Origin: Methyloglobulus sp.
Lineage (GTDB): Bacteria; Pseudomonadota; Gammaproteobacteria; Methylococcales; Methylomonadaceae
Length of the DNA stretch: 34,508 nucleotides
NCBI GenBank assembly: GCA_013141505.1
Contig: JABFQX010000019.1
Coordinates: 1-34,508 of the forward strand
Direction of reading: 5' to 3'
Made by a program: the position numbers and the translations under genes. Below are positions 1 to 7,177 of this stretch, piece after piece. Positions within the stretch are counted from its first letter, which is position 1; each line of letters starts with the position of its first letter. Under the pieces are notes generated by a model, which saw only the letters and a list, made by a program, of their open reading frames with translations, did no database searches and was not told the DNA's origin.

Positions 1-198
1 CACGGACTTAAGGGACCAAAGGCGCACACGGCATCCAACCGTCCAACCTGGGATGCCTCCCAGGTATGCGTCCAAGCGTAATTTATCGCTAAAAACAGGC
101 TTAGACAACATGGGATTTATAATACAAAGGCGCAATAACCAACGGGCATTGCGCCGTATTATCGAATGTTAACCATCTATTTTTGCTCTACCAGTTGA
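1..198. other. Intergenic, no gene seen; two hairpins
   Basis: No credible coding frame was found here. Two perfect inverted repeats are visible: ACCTGGG at 46-52 pairs with CCCAGGT at 59-65 around a 6-nt loop, and GGCGCAAT at 129-136 pairs with ATTGCGCC at 148-155 around an 11-nt loop. GCATCC at 31-36 can also pair with GGATGC at 51-56, competing with the first hairpin. The second hairpin is not followed by a T run on either strand, so it is not a clear intrinsic terminator. The left part may belong to a gene or element outside the window. Confidence 0.5.
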
Positions 199-640
199 TT
201 ACTGGCTATTAGTTTTCATGGTAATTTTTAGTGGGTAGCCGTTCTGTTTTTTGCCGTAGTTTATTGCGTTTTCTGTCCACGCCTGTCCGTTGGGCAACCG
301 CACTCGTATCCAGTATTGTCGTAAACTGGCGGTAGAAAGCGTTTTACGCGAGATTGATGTCGCCCAGGTTGCCGATGACTTCGCCGGTGGTGCCGGTACT
401 GCCGTCGCTACGGGTAAAGGTGCCTAAGTCGGCAAGCGGGTTGCCATCCGGCAGATTTTGGCTGTTGGCGGTGCTGGCGACATTGATGGACGGAATGTGC
501 AGGTCGTTCAAGCTAAACAGTTCGCCGTTTTGGAGTGCCGCTCTGGTTTAAGTCATGCCAGATCATCAGGTTAGCAAATTGGCTATTTTTGGGTATTGTA
601 GCGGCTATGAGCGTCAGCTTATGACGGCTGAGTGCCTGTA
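199..640 (-). pseudogene. Decayed C-terminal remnant of a large secreted repeat protein
   Basis: Reading the minus strand, 625-538 encodes a piece ending MIWHDLNQSG. After a frame change at about 538 the text continues QNGELFSLNDLHIPSINV and then LADLGTFTRSDGS, ending at a TAA at 344-346. The pattern (WHDLN.., NGEL.SL.DL.I.SI, LADLG.(Y/F)TR.DGS) is that of very large calcium-binding or VCBS-like secreted proteins. The two halves join only if a frameshift at about 538 is allowed, there is no start codon or signal peptide, and most of such a protein is missing. Past the stop, another frame stays open to a TAA at 199-201 (WIRVRLPNGQAW..); I do not recognise it. This is best read as a broken relic. 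The family assignment is from pattern memory. Confidence 0.55.
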
Positions 641-747
641 ATTAATTAACTTCGAAGGGCTGTAGATGGCCGATTGGAGCTATTCGGGTTTTTTATTTAA
701 AGCGGACTTTCAGAATTGTCGGAATTTTTAGCTTGATTCTATTAAAT

Positions 748-761
748 GTAAATATATTTAC
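748..761. promoter_or_regulatory. Perfect 14-bp palindrome upstream of chrB (candidate operator)
   Basis: GTAAATATATTTAC is a perfect inverted repeat. It overlaps a possible promoter: TTGATT at 733-738, a 16-bp spacer, then TATTTA at 755-760. Its centre lies 22 bp, about two helical turns, from the centre of a second perfect palindrome at 771-782. A dimeric regulator bound here would block transcription of chrB-chrA-SOD. ChrB itself is reported as a chromate-responsive regulator, so it is the obvious candidate, but binding is an inference. Confidence 0.4.
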
Positions 762-770
762 GCAACGCCA

Positions 771-782
771 TGTTTATAAACA
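771..782. promoter_or_regulatory. Perfect 12-bp palindrome upstream of chrB (candidate operator)
   Basis: TGTTTATAAACA is its own reverse complement. It is the second of two palindromes 22 bp apart centre to centre. A looser inverted repeat, AATAC (846-850) and GTATT (862-866), follows just before the ribosome binding site of chrB. AT-rich palindromes arise by chance, so the phasing is the stronger part of the argument. Confidence 0.35.
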
Positions 783-881
783 GTTAAAAAAATTCCGAGG
801 ATTTGGGCTTACAACCCCCGTTACCTCCACATATCAATAGTGTAGAATACATTACATTTACGTATTAAGAGAACATTATTG

Positions 882-1835
882 ATGGACAATTCCTGGCTAA
901 TCCTCATTGTCAGCCTGCCAACCCAAAATTCCGCTGGACGGATGCGGGTCTGGCGGGCGCTTAAGGCTCTGGGTTGCGGCGTATTGCGTGATGGTGTTTA
1001 TTTATTGCCGTATCGCAAGGCGTTTCGGCACACACTTCAAGTTCAGGCCGAAGACGTGATTGCAGGGGGTGGAAGTGCCCACATCCTTGTTTTGGACAGC
1101 GAACATCAGGATCAGCAAAAAGCTTTCGAAACCTTGTTCGACCGCTCAGCCGATTACGCAAAATTGGTCGAAACTATTCAGCAAATCACTCATTTAAACC
1201 ACCAACATGAAGACTCAGCCAAGCTGCAAAAACAGGCTTACCGCTTACGTAAAGATTTTGAGATGATTGCACTCCAGGATTTTTTCCCCGGCGCAGCACA
1301 GGAACAGGTTGGTGCTGCCTTGGAAGATTTGGAACATGCCATCACTGATCGGCTATCACCCGACGAACCCCATGCTATCAATCGGCGCATCAGGCGGCTT
1401 CATCTTAACGATTACCAAGCCCGGACTTGGGCAACCCGCCAGCGGCCTTGGGTTGACCGCCTTGCCAGTGCTTGGCTTATTCACCGTTTTATCGACCCCG
1501 AAGCTCGTTTCATCTGGTTGACCGAACCGGACGACTGCCCCGCTGACGCATTGGGTTTCGATTTTGACGGGGCTGAATTTACTCATGTGGGCGCGAAAGT
1601 CACGTTTGAGGTCTTGCTGGCGAGTTTCGGACTGGCAAAGGATTCCGCGTTGAACCGACTCGGTGCATTAGTACATTACCTCGATGTCGGCGGGATTCCT
1701 GTCCTTGAAGCGGCGGGGCTCGAAACGCTCATTAGCGGGATGCGCCAACGTTGGGTAGCTGACGATGAGCTACTTGCCGAAACAAACAAAATTTTTGATG
1801 CCTATTATCAGGCTTTTTTAGGGAACGACGCATGA
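882..1835 (+). CDS. chrB: Chromate resistance regulator ChrB
   Basis: This 317-residue protein matches the two-part ChrB architecture. The N-terminal domain begins MDNSWLILIVSLPTQNS and includes LRDGVYLLP at 35-43. The C-terminal domain has RPWVDRLASAWLIHRFIDP at 188-206, the hallmark of the family. ChrB proteins are described as chromate-sensing regulators of chromate efflux operons. A TTG codon directly precedes the ATG, but AAGAG at 866-870 sits at a normal distance from the ATG, so ATG is preferred. The gene overlaps chrA by 4 bp (ATGA), implying translational coupling. Length is complete and no key segment is missing. The upstream palindromes suggest autoregulation. Confidence 0.9.
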   Translation: MDNSWLILIVSLPTQNSAGRMRVWRALKALGCGVLRDGVYLLPYRKAFRHTLQVQAEDVIAGGGSAHILVLDSEHQDQQKAFETLFDRSADYAKLVETIQQITHLNHQHEDSAKLQKQAYRLRKDFEMIALQDFFPGAAQEQVGAALEDLEHAITDRLSPDEPHAINRRIRRLHLNDYQARTWATRQRPWVDRLASAWLIHRFIDPEARFIWLTEPDDCPADALGFDFDGAEFTHVGAKVTFEVLLASFGLAKDSALNRLGALVHYLDVGGIPVLEAAGLETLISGMRQRWVADDELLAETNKIFDAYYQAFLGNDA

Positions 1836-3208
1836 ACAACACTGAAAACCACTCCACACCGCCACCACCTGTTTCGTTAGGACAAGCGTTTTGGTATTGG
1901 CTCAAATTGGGTTTTATCAGTTTTGGTGGCCCTGCTGGGCAAATCGCCATCATGCACCAAGATTTAGTCGAGAAGAAACGCTGGATTTCCGAACAGCGTT
2001 ACCTGCATGCACTTAATTACTGTATGTTGCTACCGGGCCCTGAAGCCCAACAGTTGGCGATTTACATCGGTTGGTTGATGCACCGCACCTGGGGTGGCGT
2101 GATTGCCGGTAGTCTGTTTGTGTTGCCGTCATTGTTTATCTTGATTGGCCTAAGTTGGGTTTACCTGGCGTTCGGGCATTTGCCCAGTGTTGCCGGGGTA
2201 CTTTATGGCATCAAACCAGCGGTTACTGCTATTGTGGTGTTCGCAGCCTACCGCATTGGTTCCCGCGCTTTAAAAAACGGGCTGCTGTGGACAATCGCGG
2301 GCTTGGCATTTGTGGCTATATTTGCATTCGAAACACCGTTTCCCTTGATCGTATTAGTGGCAGGATTATTGGGGGCTTTGGGTGGCAAATTTGCGCCCCA
2401 AAAATTCGCTACCGGCGGCAGTCACGGTGCTGCAAAACAATGTGTTGGCAAGGCACTGATCGATGATGACACGCCCATTCCAGACCATGCCAAATTCAGC
2501 AGCAAACGCTTGAGTCTTTTAATAGTGGTCGGCTTGATCTTATGGGGTGGCGCTATCGGATTCTTGTATGCCAGCTATGGCTGGGATGGTGCGTTGACGC
2601 AGATGGGTTGGTTTTTCACCAAGGCGGCACTACTGACTTTTGGCGGCGCTTACGCGGTGTTGCCTTATGTCTATCAAGGTGCAGTCGAGCATTACCACTG
2701 GCTCACAGCCCATCAAATGATTGACGGCCTAGCCTTGGGTGAAACCACACCAGGACCATTGATTATGGTCGTGACCTATGTCGGTTTTGTCGCTGGCTGG
2801 ACTAAAGCATTGTTTGGTGACGGCCAGCTTTTTCTTGCCGGGGCTACGGCTGCCTGTGTCGTGACCTACTTTACTTTTTTGCCCAGCTTCCTGTTCATTT
2901 TAGCGGGCGGGCCTTTAGTCGAATCCACACATGGCAACTTGAAATTTACCGCACCGTTAACCGGCATTACCGCAGCCGTGGTCGGTGTTATCTTGAACTT
3001 GGCGGCATTTTTTGCGTATCACGTCTTCTGGCCGCAAGGCTTCGAAGGCCGTTTTGATGCCATTGCTGCCTTGGTTGGTCTTTCCGCGTTGTTGGCGTTG
3101 TTGCGATATAAAGTCGGGGTTATCCCGGTAATCGTTGCCAGTGGTACGGTAGAGCTGTTATTCACCTTCACCAAACCCTGGCTTGAACAGGTGGGAGTTT
3201 TACTATGA
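1832..3208 (+). CDS. chrA: Chromate efflux transporter ChrA
   Basis: A 458-residue polytopic membrane protein of the two-domain (long-chain) CHR family. The first CHR repeat shows FGGPAGQIA at 31-39 and MLLPGPEAQQLA at 65-76. The second shows LTFGGAYAVLPYV at 268-280 and GETTPGPLIM at 303-312. The family exports chromate from the cytoplasm, driven by the proton motive force. A charged cytoplasmic linker (about 185-225) separates the halves. It overlaps chrB by 4 bp upstream and the dismutase by 4 bp downstream, so all three should be made from one transcript. Full length. Confidence 0.95.
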   Translation: MNNTENHSTPPPPVSLGQAFWYWLKLGFISFGGPAGQIAIMHQDLVEKKRWISEQRYLHALNYCMLLPGPEAQQLAIYIGWLMHRTWGGVIAGSLFVLPSLFILIGLSWVYLAFGHLPSVAGVLYGIKPAVTAIVVFAAYRIGSRALKNGLLWTIAGLAFVAIFAFETPFPLIVLVAGLLGALGGKFAPQKFATGGSHGAAKQCVGKALIDDDTPIPDHAKFSSKRLSLLIVVGLILWGGAIGFLYASYGWDGALTQMGWFFTKAALLTFGGAYAVLPYVYQGAVEHYHWLTAHQMIDGLALGETTPGPLIMVVTYVGFVAGWTKALFGDGQLFLAGATAACVVTYFTFLPSFLFILAGGPLVESTHGNLKFTAPLTGITAAVVGVILNLAAFFAYHVFWPQGFEGRFDAIAALVGLSALLALLRYKVGVIPVIVASGTVELLFTFTKPWLEQVGVLL

Positions 3209-3987
3209 ACCCAGTTACCCGGCGGGATTTTCTCGCCACCACCACAGCCGTTGTCGCACTAGCGGCACTGAACCCGGAAACACTTTCCGCCAACTCTACA
3301 CAGGAGGATAGGATGACACAGGCAATTCCATCGGCTTTCGCAGCCGCCCATGAAACCAAACCGTTATCTTTTGATCCCGCGAAACTGGATGGTTTGTCCG
3401 AAAAACTGATCGTATCGCATCATGACAATAATTACGGCGGCTCGGTCAAAGCACTAAATACCCTCAAAGAACGCCTCGCCGTTTTCCTGGATGATGACAC
3501 GACACCGGCGTTCCTCTATAACGACCTCAAGCGCGAACATCTGCTTCGTACCGGATCGGTGGTATTGCACGAACTGTATTTCGATAACCTGGGAGGAACA
3601 GGACAACCTGATCGGGGCTTAAGTAAGTTGCTGTCGGAAGCGTTCGGCTCGACCAGTATCTGGGAGAAGGAATTCAAACGCATGGGCGCAGGACTGGGCG
3701 GTGGTTCCGGCTGGGTAATGCTCGGCTATAACCTGCATAGCGGCCTACTAGAAAACTATTGGCAATGGGATCATATGCATGCACCCACTGCCACGCTGCC
3801 GATTCTGGTCATGGACATGTACGAGCACTCGTACCAAATGGACTACGGCGCGGGAGCGACTAAATACGTGGATGCCTTCTTCCGCAATATCCACTGGGAA
3901 ACGGTGGACAAACGCTTGCACAGGGCATTGGCGATACGGAGATTTTGGATGAAAGGAGGAGATCCAGATGGAATGAGCCATACTTAA
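3205..3987 (+). CDS. Fe/Mn superoxide dismutase with Tat signal (ChrC-type)
   Basis: Superoxide dismutase of the Fe/Mn family, converting superoxide to oxygen and peroxide. The four metal ligands are visible: a His in SHHDNNYGG (72 or 73), H122 in LHELYFDNLGG, D204 and H208 in MDMYEHSY. The 260-residue form from ATG 3205 starts with a twin-arginine signal, TRRDFLATTTAVVALAAL, and has GGAG at 3194-3197 as ribosome binding site. A second in-frame ATG at 3313 has a perfect AGGAGG at 3302-3307 and would give a 224-residue form without signal. Dismutases (ChrC) are known in other chr operons, where they counter the oxidative side of chromate reduction. Metal preference cannot be read from sequence. 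The C-terminal tail after about residue 245 is Gly-rich and variable. Confidence 0.92.
   Translation: MNPVTRRDFLATTTAVVALAALNPETLSANSTQEDRMTQAIPSAFAAAHETKPLSFDPAKLDGLSEKLIVSHHDNNYGGSVKALNTLKERLAVFLDDDTTPAFLYNDLKREHLLRTGSVVLHELYFDNLGGTGQPDRGLSKLLSEAFGSTSIWEKEFKRMGAGLGGGSGWVMLGYNLHSGLLENYWQWDHMHAPTATLPILVMDMYEHSYQMDYGAGATKYVDAFFRNIHWETVDKRLHRALAIRRFWMKGGDPDGMSHT
3302..3307 (+). promoter_or_regulatory. Internal ribosome binding site for short dismutase form
   Basis: AGGAGG lies 5 nt before an in-frame ATG at 3313-3315, inside the dismutase gene and just after the coding region for the Tat signal. It is a better ribosome binding site than the one for the long form, so a cytoplasmic isoform is likely. 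Alternatively, the short start is ancestral and the signal was added upstream. Confidence 0.6.
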
Positions 3988-3996
3988 ATACATTAT

Positions 3997-4015
3997 GTTC
4001 CGATATGATCGGAAC
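3997..4015 (+). terminator. Hairpin after the chr operon
   Basis: GTTCCGAT (3997-4004), loop ATG, ATCGGAAC (4008-4015) form a perfect 8-bp stem 10 bp after the dismutase stop codon. Position favours a role in ending or protecting the chrB-chrA-SOD transcript. No T run follows, so it is not a classic intrinsic terminator. Confidence 0.4.
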
Positions 4016-4017
4016 TA

Positions 4018-4113
4018 GGGGCTATTCTCATTGAATATAATTTTTTAAAAAAAGCTGGTTGTTTTATAACCAAATGATTTTTATTAAAATATAAATCAAT
4101 TGAGAACAGCCCC
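4018..4113. repeat. 96-bp element with 13-bp terminal inverted repeats (MITE-like)
   Basis: The ends are GGGGCTATTCTCA (4018-4030) and TGAGAACAGCCCC (4101-4113), inverted repeats matching at 12 of 13 positions. The interior is very AT-rich, with a small central hairpin (TGGTT ... AACCA). There is no coding capacity. This is the form of a miniature inverted-repeat transposable element or an insertion-sequence derivative. I see no clear target-site duplication. It could instead be a large bidirectional terminator, but the loop is long for that. Confidence 0.5.
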
Positions 4114-4149
4114 GAATACACATAAGGGTATCTTTGCCCAAGAAATGGG

Positions 4150-4260
4150 ATAAGTTATTGCCTCATTGATGAATTAAAGAAGGCGTACCCAATTGCACAA
4201 ATCTGCAACACCTTGGCGATAATCAAAAGTAACCATTATTACTGGCAAGCCTGTAGCTAA
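4150..4260 (+). pseudogene. IS3-family transposase OrfB fragment
   Basis: The frame from 4150 reads ISYCLIDELKKAYPIAQIC then NTLAIIKSNHYYWQA and stops at 4258-4260. This resembles the N-terminal helix-turn-helix region of IS3-type OrfB transposases (typically ..ID..K..YPV..LC..L.VSRSGYY.W). The rest of the transposase, including the DDE domain, is absent, and no intact insertion-sequence end is recognised beside it. Codons after the TAA show no further similarity by eye. It is a short relic and supports past transposition in this gap. Confidence 0.5.
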
Positions 4261-4404
4261 TCCACAATGAAGAAGCTTAACCTGCTGATAGTCAATCCGT
4301 TTTTGTAAAATATTTTCCGGGTATCCTGCTTGAAAAATAGGCAAAAATTATTGATGCCCTTTGGGTTGCGCGGTAGCCATTGCCTTCGCCTGCCCCAGCC
4401 GTCC
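4261..4404. other. Intergenic, nothing assigned
   Basis: This follows the transposase relic and contains the 3' flank of the downstream minus-strand gene. GGGTT at 4361-4365 and AACCC at 4407-4411 bracket a GC-richer patch, but no convincing terminator was found. Confidence 0.3.
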
Positions 4405-5229
4405 TTAACCCGATGATTTTCGGCCTTTTGGGATAATCTGTAATAATTTTCTGATATGGCGTTCAGTGATAAAAGCCAGGAAAAAAAGCTGCAAAAAGTT
4501 TTCCGCAACGATAATATCTAAACCGATTTTTTCAGGAACGACTTCCTTGCGGGTATCAAACAGCTTATCCCAAAACGCCAGAACGATGCCGTAGTTACTA
4601 TCATGCTCACTTCGCAGGGTAGAGTGGTGGGTACGGTGCAGGTAAGGAGTGATTATATATTCCGACAATTGCTTTTCATGGTTGAACGTAATATTAGAAT
4701 GGTGAAAAAAAATAAAAAACAGTTGGATGGTTTCAATCGCCAGCACCAAATAAGCATCTACCCCTATCAGGATAACAAATAAGCACTTGTAGGGGATTTC
4801 AAGAAATAGATCAAAAACGTGGAAACGAAAGCCCGTGGAAGCATTAAAGCTTTTGTCGCTGTGATGCACTTTATGGAATCGCCATAGGAATTCGTATTTG
4901 TGACTGGCCACATGCCAGGCGTATATTGCCAAGTCATACAACAAAAAAGCAAAGACCCATTTAACCGGATTATTGCCCATACCGCTCAATAACCCAAACG
5001 ATGAAAATTGTTGCGCCACAAAAAACAGGGAAGTCGCCCTGAGTGCAGTCAAGATGATGTTATTGAACAGAAAAGTTGTGGTGTTGGTGACAAAAGATGC
5101 CTTATCGATATTGTTGGTAAAGCGCCTATAGGGTTTTAGTTTTTCCATGACAACCAAGGCAATGAATGCAAGAATGGCTATGCCAAAAAAAATTTGGCTA
5201 GGAAGCATATTGGCCGGGTCATTTTGCAT
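4405..5229 (-). CDS. Fatty acid hydroxylase / sterol desaturase family membrane protein
   Basis: A 274-residue membrane enzyme with the histidine clusters of the fatty acid hydroxylase superfamily: HVASH at 106-110, HKVHH at 119-123, HH at 176-177 and HRTHH at 198-202. These bind a di-iron centre that hydroxylates or desaturates lipids, sterols or carotenoids. Hydrophobic spans lie near 12-28, 50-72, 90-106 and 145-180. The substrate cannot be told from sequence. It is the last gene of a minus-strand run after the SRPBCC and LOV genes, 96 bp downstream of the latter, so it may share their transcript or have its own promoter. The link to light is from context only. Confidence 0.85.
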   Translation of the reverse strand: MQNDPANMLPSQIFFGIAILAFIALVVMEKLKPYRRFTNNIDKASFVTNTTTFLFNNIILTALRATSLFFVAQQFSSFGLLSGMGNNPVKWVFAFLLYDLAIYAWHVASHKYEFLWRFHKVHHSDKSFNASTGFRFHVFDLFLEIPYKCLFVILIGVDAYLVLAIETIQLFFIFFHHSNITFNHEKQLSEYIITPYLHRTHHSTLRSEHDSNYGIVLAFWDKLFDTRKEVVPEKIGLDIIVAENFLQLFFLAFITERHIRKLLQIIPKGRKSSG

Positions 5230-5325
5230 GGATTGGCTACCTGTCGTTAATAAAAAATATCAAAAAAACAGCTAATTCCCTAGCCTCTACGAATTCCATA
5301 AAAGATCCAAAATTCATTTTTTAAA

Positions 5326-5796
5326 CTAAAAAAAATCCGCCCCTGGGGATAGCGTATCGTTCAGTAAGCGGGTAAGTTCCTTAATTTCATTTTTGGCATT
5401 AACTTGATAAGTAACGTCATATTGAACCCCCAGATAATAAATAACCTCACCTTTACGGTTACATAACGGTGTAATTTTTAGATGGTTATAAAACAACTCA
5501 CCATCCTTCCGGTAGTTTCTTAAGGTAACTTCAATAGGGTTATGGTTTTTAATAGCTTCGGCAATTTGGTACCTGGCTTCCTGTTCCCGATCAGGCCCCT
5601 GAAGAAAGCGGCAGTTATGGCCGATAATATCTTCCCGGCTATACCCCGTTAACCTTTCGAAGGCCTTATTGGCGTAAACAATTGGAGTTCCCTCCAGGTC
5701 AGGGTCGGCAAGGGTTACCCCGTTAACACACTCATCCAGTATCGATGAGAGAATTTGCGGTATTAAGCCATTATCTTTTTCAACAACAAAACTCAT
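5326..5796 (-). CDS. Stand-alone LOV-domain blue-light photoreceptor
   Basis: The 156-residue protein is essentially one PAS/LOV domain. It contains GHNCRFLQGP at 59-68, whose Cys62 is the residue that forms the flavin adduct in LOV photoreceptors. Other flavin-contact positions are present: N94 and R96 in LRNYRKDG, N104 in FYNHL and Q125 in GVQYD. There is no kinase, GGDEF or DNA-binding output domain; helices flank the core at about 8-25 and 132-148. Short LOV proteins of this kind signal by dimer rearrangement. A TTG 6 nt upstream could extend the protein by two residues, but GGAG at 5804-5807 is correctly spaced for the ATG at 5796. The gene follows the SRPBCC gene by 26 bp, probably as one operon. 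Confidence 0.9.
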   Translation of the reverse strand: MSFVVEKDNGLIPQILSSILDECVNGVTLADPDLEGTPIVYANKAFERLTGYSREDIIGHNCRFLQGPDREQEARYQIAEAIKNHNPIEVTLRNYRKDGELFYNHLKITPLCNRKGEVIYYLGVQYDVTYQVNAKNEIKELTRLLNDTLSPGADFF

Positions 5797-5822
5797 ATCC
5801 AAACTCCTAGCTAATTTGTAAT

Positions 5823-6296
5823 TTATTGAGGCCCTTCAGCAAGTAATTTTTTGATGTTGGCTACGGTATTTTCAGCACCTTCTTCAATAGCCATACGTAT
5901 CAGCTTCTCAAAAGGCCTCATAAAGAGATCTAGTTCCAATAGTTCAAAAGAAAATTCCAGCTCGGTTAATTCCTGGGTATCATGACTAAAAAATAAGTAG
6001 CTATTTCGAAACGGCATGTCCACGCCTGATAAAATCATTTTAAAGGGCGGCTCGAAGGCAGACACTTCAAACACCGACTCTACTTTCTGCCCTTGTTCAA
6101 GACGGATTTGCTGCGCTTTTGCGCCTACAAAGATTTCTGTTCCGGTCAAAGGTTTGAATTCCGATACTTCCAGTGCCCATTTAGGGTAATTATCAAAAAA
6201 CTTTTTCCCCACAAAACAAAATACGTAAGTTATCGGCTTGTTTATTTCGATACTGGCTTTGCCGATTACCGGTCGGGAAATGTCGAAAGGGTACAT
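5823..6296 (-). CDS. SRPBCC-fold protein (polyketide cyclase/START-like)
   Basis: A 157-residue protein resembling SRPBCC proteins, which form a hydrophobic cavity that binds lipid-like ligands. The N-terminal strand and helix, SIEINKPITYVFCFVGKKFF at about 15-34, and the long C-terminal helix at about 125-153 fit that fold. The middle is rich in Phe and Glu, with alternating strands. No catalytic residues can be named. GGAGAA precedes the ATG with normal spacing. It is the first gene of the minus-strand run with the LOV protein (26 bp apart), and so may be the direct output partner or be co-regulated by light. Family confidence is moderate; the ligand is unknown. Confidence 0.7.
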   Translation of the reverse strand: MYPFDISRPVIGKASIEINKPITYVFCFVGKKFFDNYPKWALEVSEFKPLTGTEIFVGAKAQQIRLEQGQKVESVFEVSAFEPPFKMILSGVDMPFRNSYLFFSHDTQELTELEFSFELLELDLFMRPFEKLIRMAIEEGAENTVANIKKLLAEGPQ

Positions 6297-6519
6297 AAAA
6301 TGTTCTCCATCGTGATAAGTTAGCCAACCTTGGCCTGATTAAAGTCATACGCTATGAAATTCAATTTATCCACTTTAGAAAAATTTGCAAATTGGAAAAA
6401 TTTAACCGACACGTCCGCATGATATTCGCTCGGAAAATTAATTTGAATTATTGCCGTTTAAGGTTATAACTGAACCGGCATAGACGGATTGGTATCAGCT
6501 AGAAAGAGGTGATGATCAA
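6297..6519. promoter_or_regulatory. Divergent promoter region, SRPBCC-LOV unit and msrA
   Basis: This 223-bp region lies between divergently transcribed units and must hold both promoters. It is AT-rich, with the inverted repeat CAATTT (6362-6367) and AAATTG (6389-6394). I could not assign convincing -35/-10 pairs. The shared region makes co-regulation of photoreceptor and methionine repair genes possible. Confidence 0.4.
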
Positions 6520-7134
6520 GTGATTAAAAAAATGTTGCAGGATTGCCTGAATGCCGTTTTGATGAGCTGTTTGTTGTTTAGCGGAAGCGTGTTGGCTGAG
6601 GGCAATGCCAGTAACAAATTGGCGGTTGCTATTTTTGCGGGTGGCTGTTTTTGGTGTATGGAGCCACCTTTCGATGCCTTGTCTGGCGTTATCAGTACGG
6701 TATCCGGTTACACTGGCGGACATACTGAAAACCCGACTTACAAAGAAGTTTCAAACGGTAAAACCGGGCATTTAGAGGCCGTACAAGTGACTTATGATCC
6801 GGCTAAAGTCAGCTATGAGAAACTACTCGAAGTCTTCTGGCATAACATCGACCCATTCGATAACAACGGACAATTTTGCGATAAAGGCGATCAGTACAAA
6901 GCAGTCATTTTTTACCAGGATGAGAAACAAAAACAGCTCGCTGAAGCCTCGAAAATAGAAATCAAGAAAAAGTTGCTTGATAAATATATTGCCACTTCAA
7001 TTAAGCCTGCCGGAAAATTTTTCCCGGCTGAAGAATACCATCAGGATTATTACCTTAAAAGTCCTATAACCTATAAGTTTTACCGGTTTACCTGTGGCCG
7101 CGACCATCGCCTCAACAAGATATGGGATGAGTAA
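6520..7134 (+). CDS. msrA: Peptide methionine sulfoxide reductase MsrA, exported
   Basis: Reduces the S-epimer of methionine sulfoxide in proteins. The active-site motif GCFWCMEPPF is at 42-51, with catalytic Cys43. HNIDPFDNNGQFCDKGDQY at 108-126 is the conserved substrate-binding region, and C192 near the end is a likely recycling cysteine. The first 26 residues (MIKKMLQDCLNAVLMSCLLF then SGSVLA) form a Sec signal peptide with cleavage after VLA, so this copy should act in the periplasm. The start is GTG at 6520, needed to include the signal; GAGG at 6506-6509 is the ribosome binding site. No msrB follows. The adjacent gene is convergent. Confidence 0.92.
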   Translation: MIKKMLQDCLNAVLMSCLLFSGSVLAEGNASNKLAVAIFAGGCFWCMEPPFDALSGVISTVSGYTGGHTENPTYKEVSNGKTGHLEAVQVTYDPAKVSYEKLLEVFWHNIDPFDNNGQFCDKGDQYKAVIFYQDEKQKQLAEASKIEIKKKLLDKYIATSIKPAGKFFPAEEYHQDYYLKSPITYKFYRFTCGRDHRLNKIWDE

Positions 7135-7177
7135 ACAAATGTGGTCTCAAGATAAATTTGGTAAGGCTCATCGCTAG

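Noticed and set aside
129-155. Intrinsic terminator at the left edge
   Set aside because: The stem is good but no T run follows on either strand, and the loop is long.
354-551. A 65-codon plus-strand frame near the left edge
   Set aside because: It lies exactly antisense to the repeat-protein relic and has low-complexity Ser/Pro/Leu content typical of a shadow frame.
3953-3973. Strong ribosome-binding-like GGAGGAG followed by ATG at the end of the dismutase gene
   Set aside because: The ATG opens a frame of only two codons (ATG GAA TGA), and the purine run simply encodes Gly-Gly in the dismutase tail.
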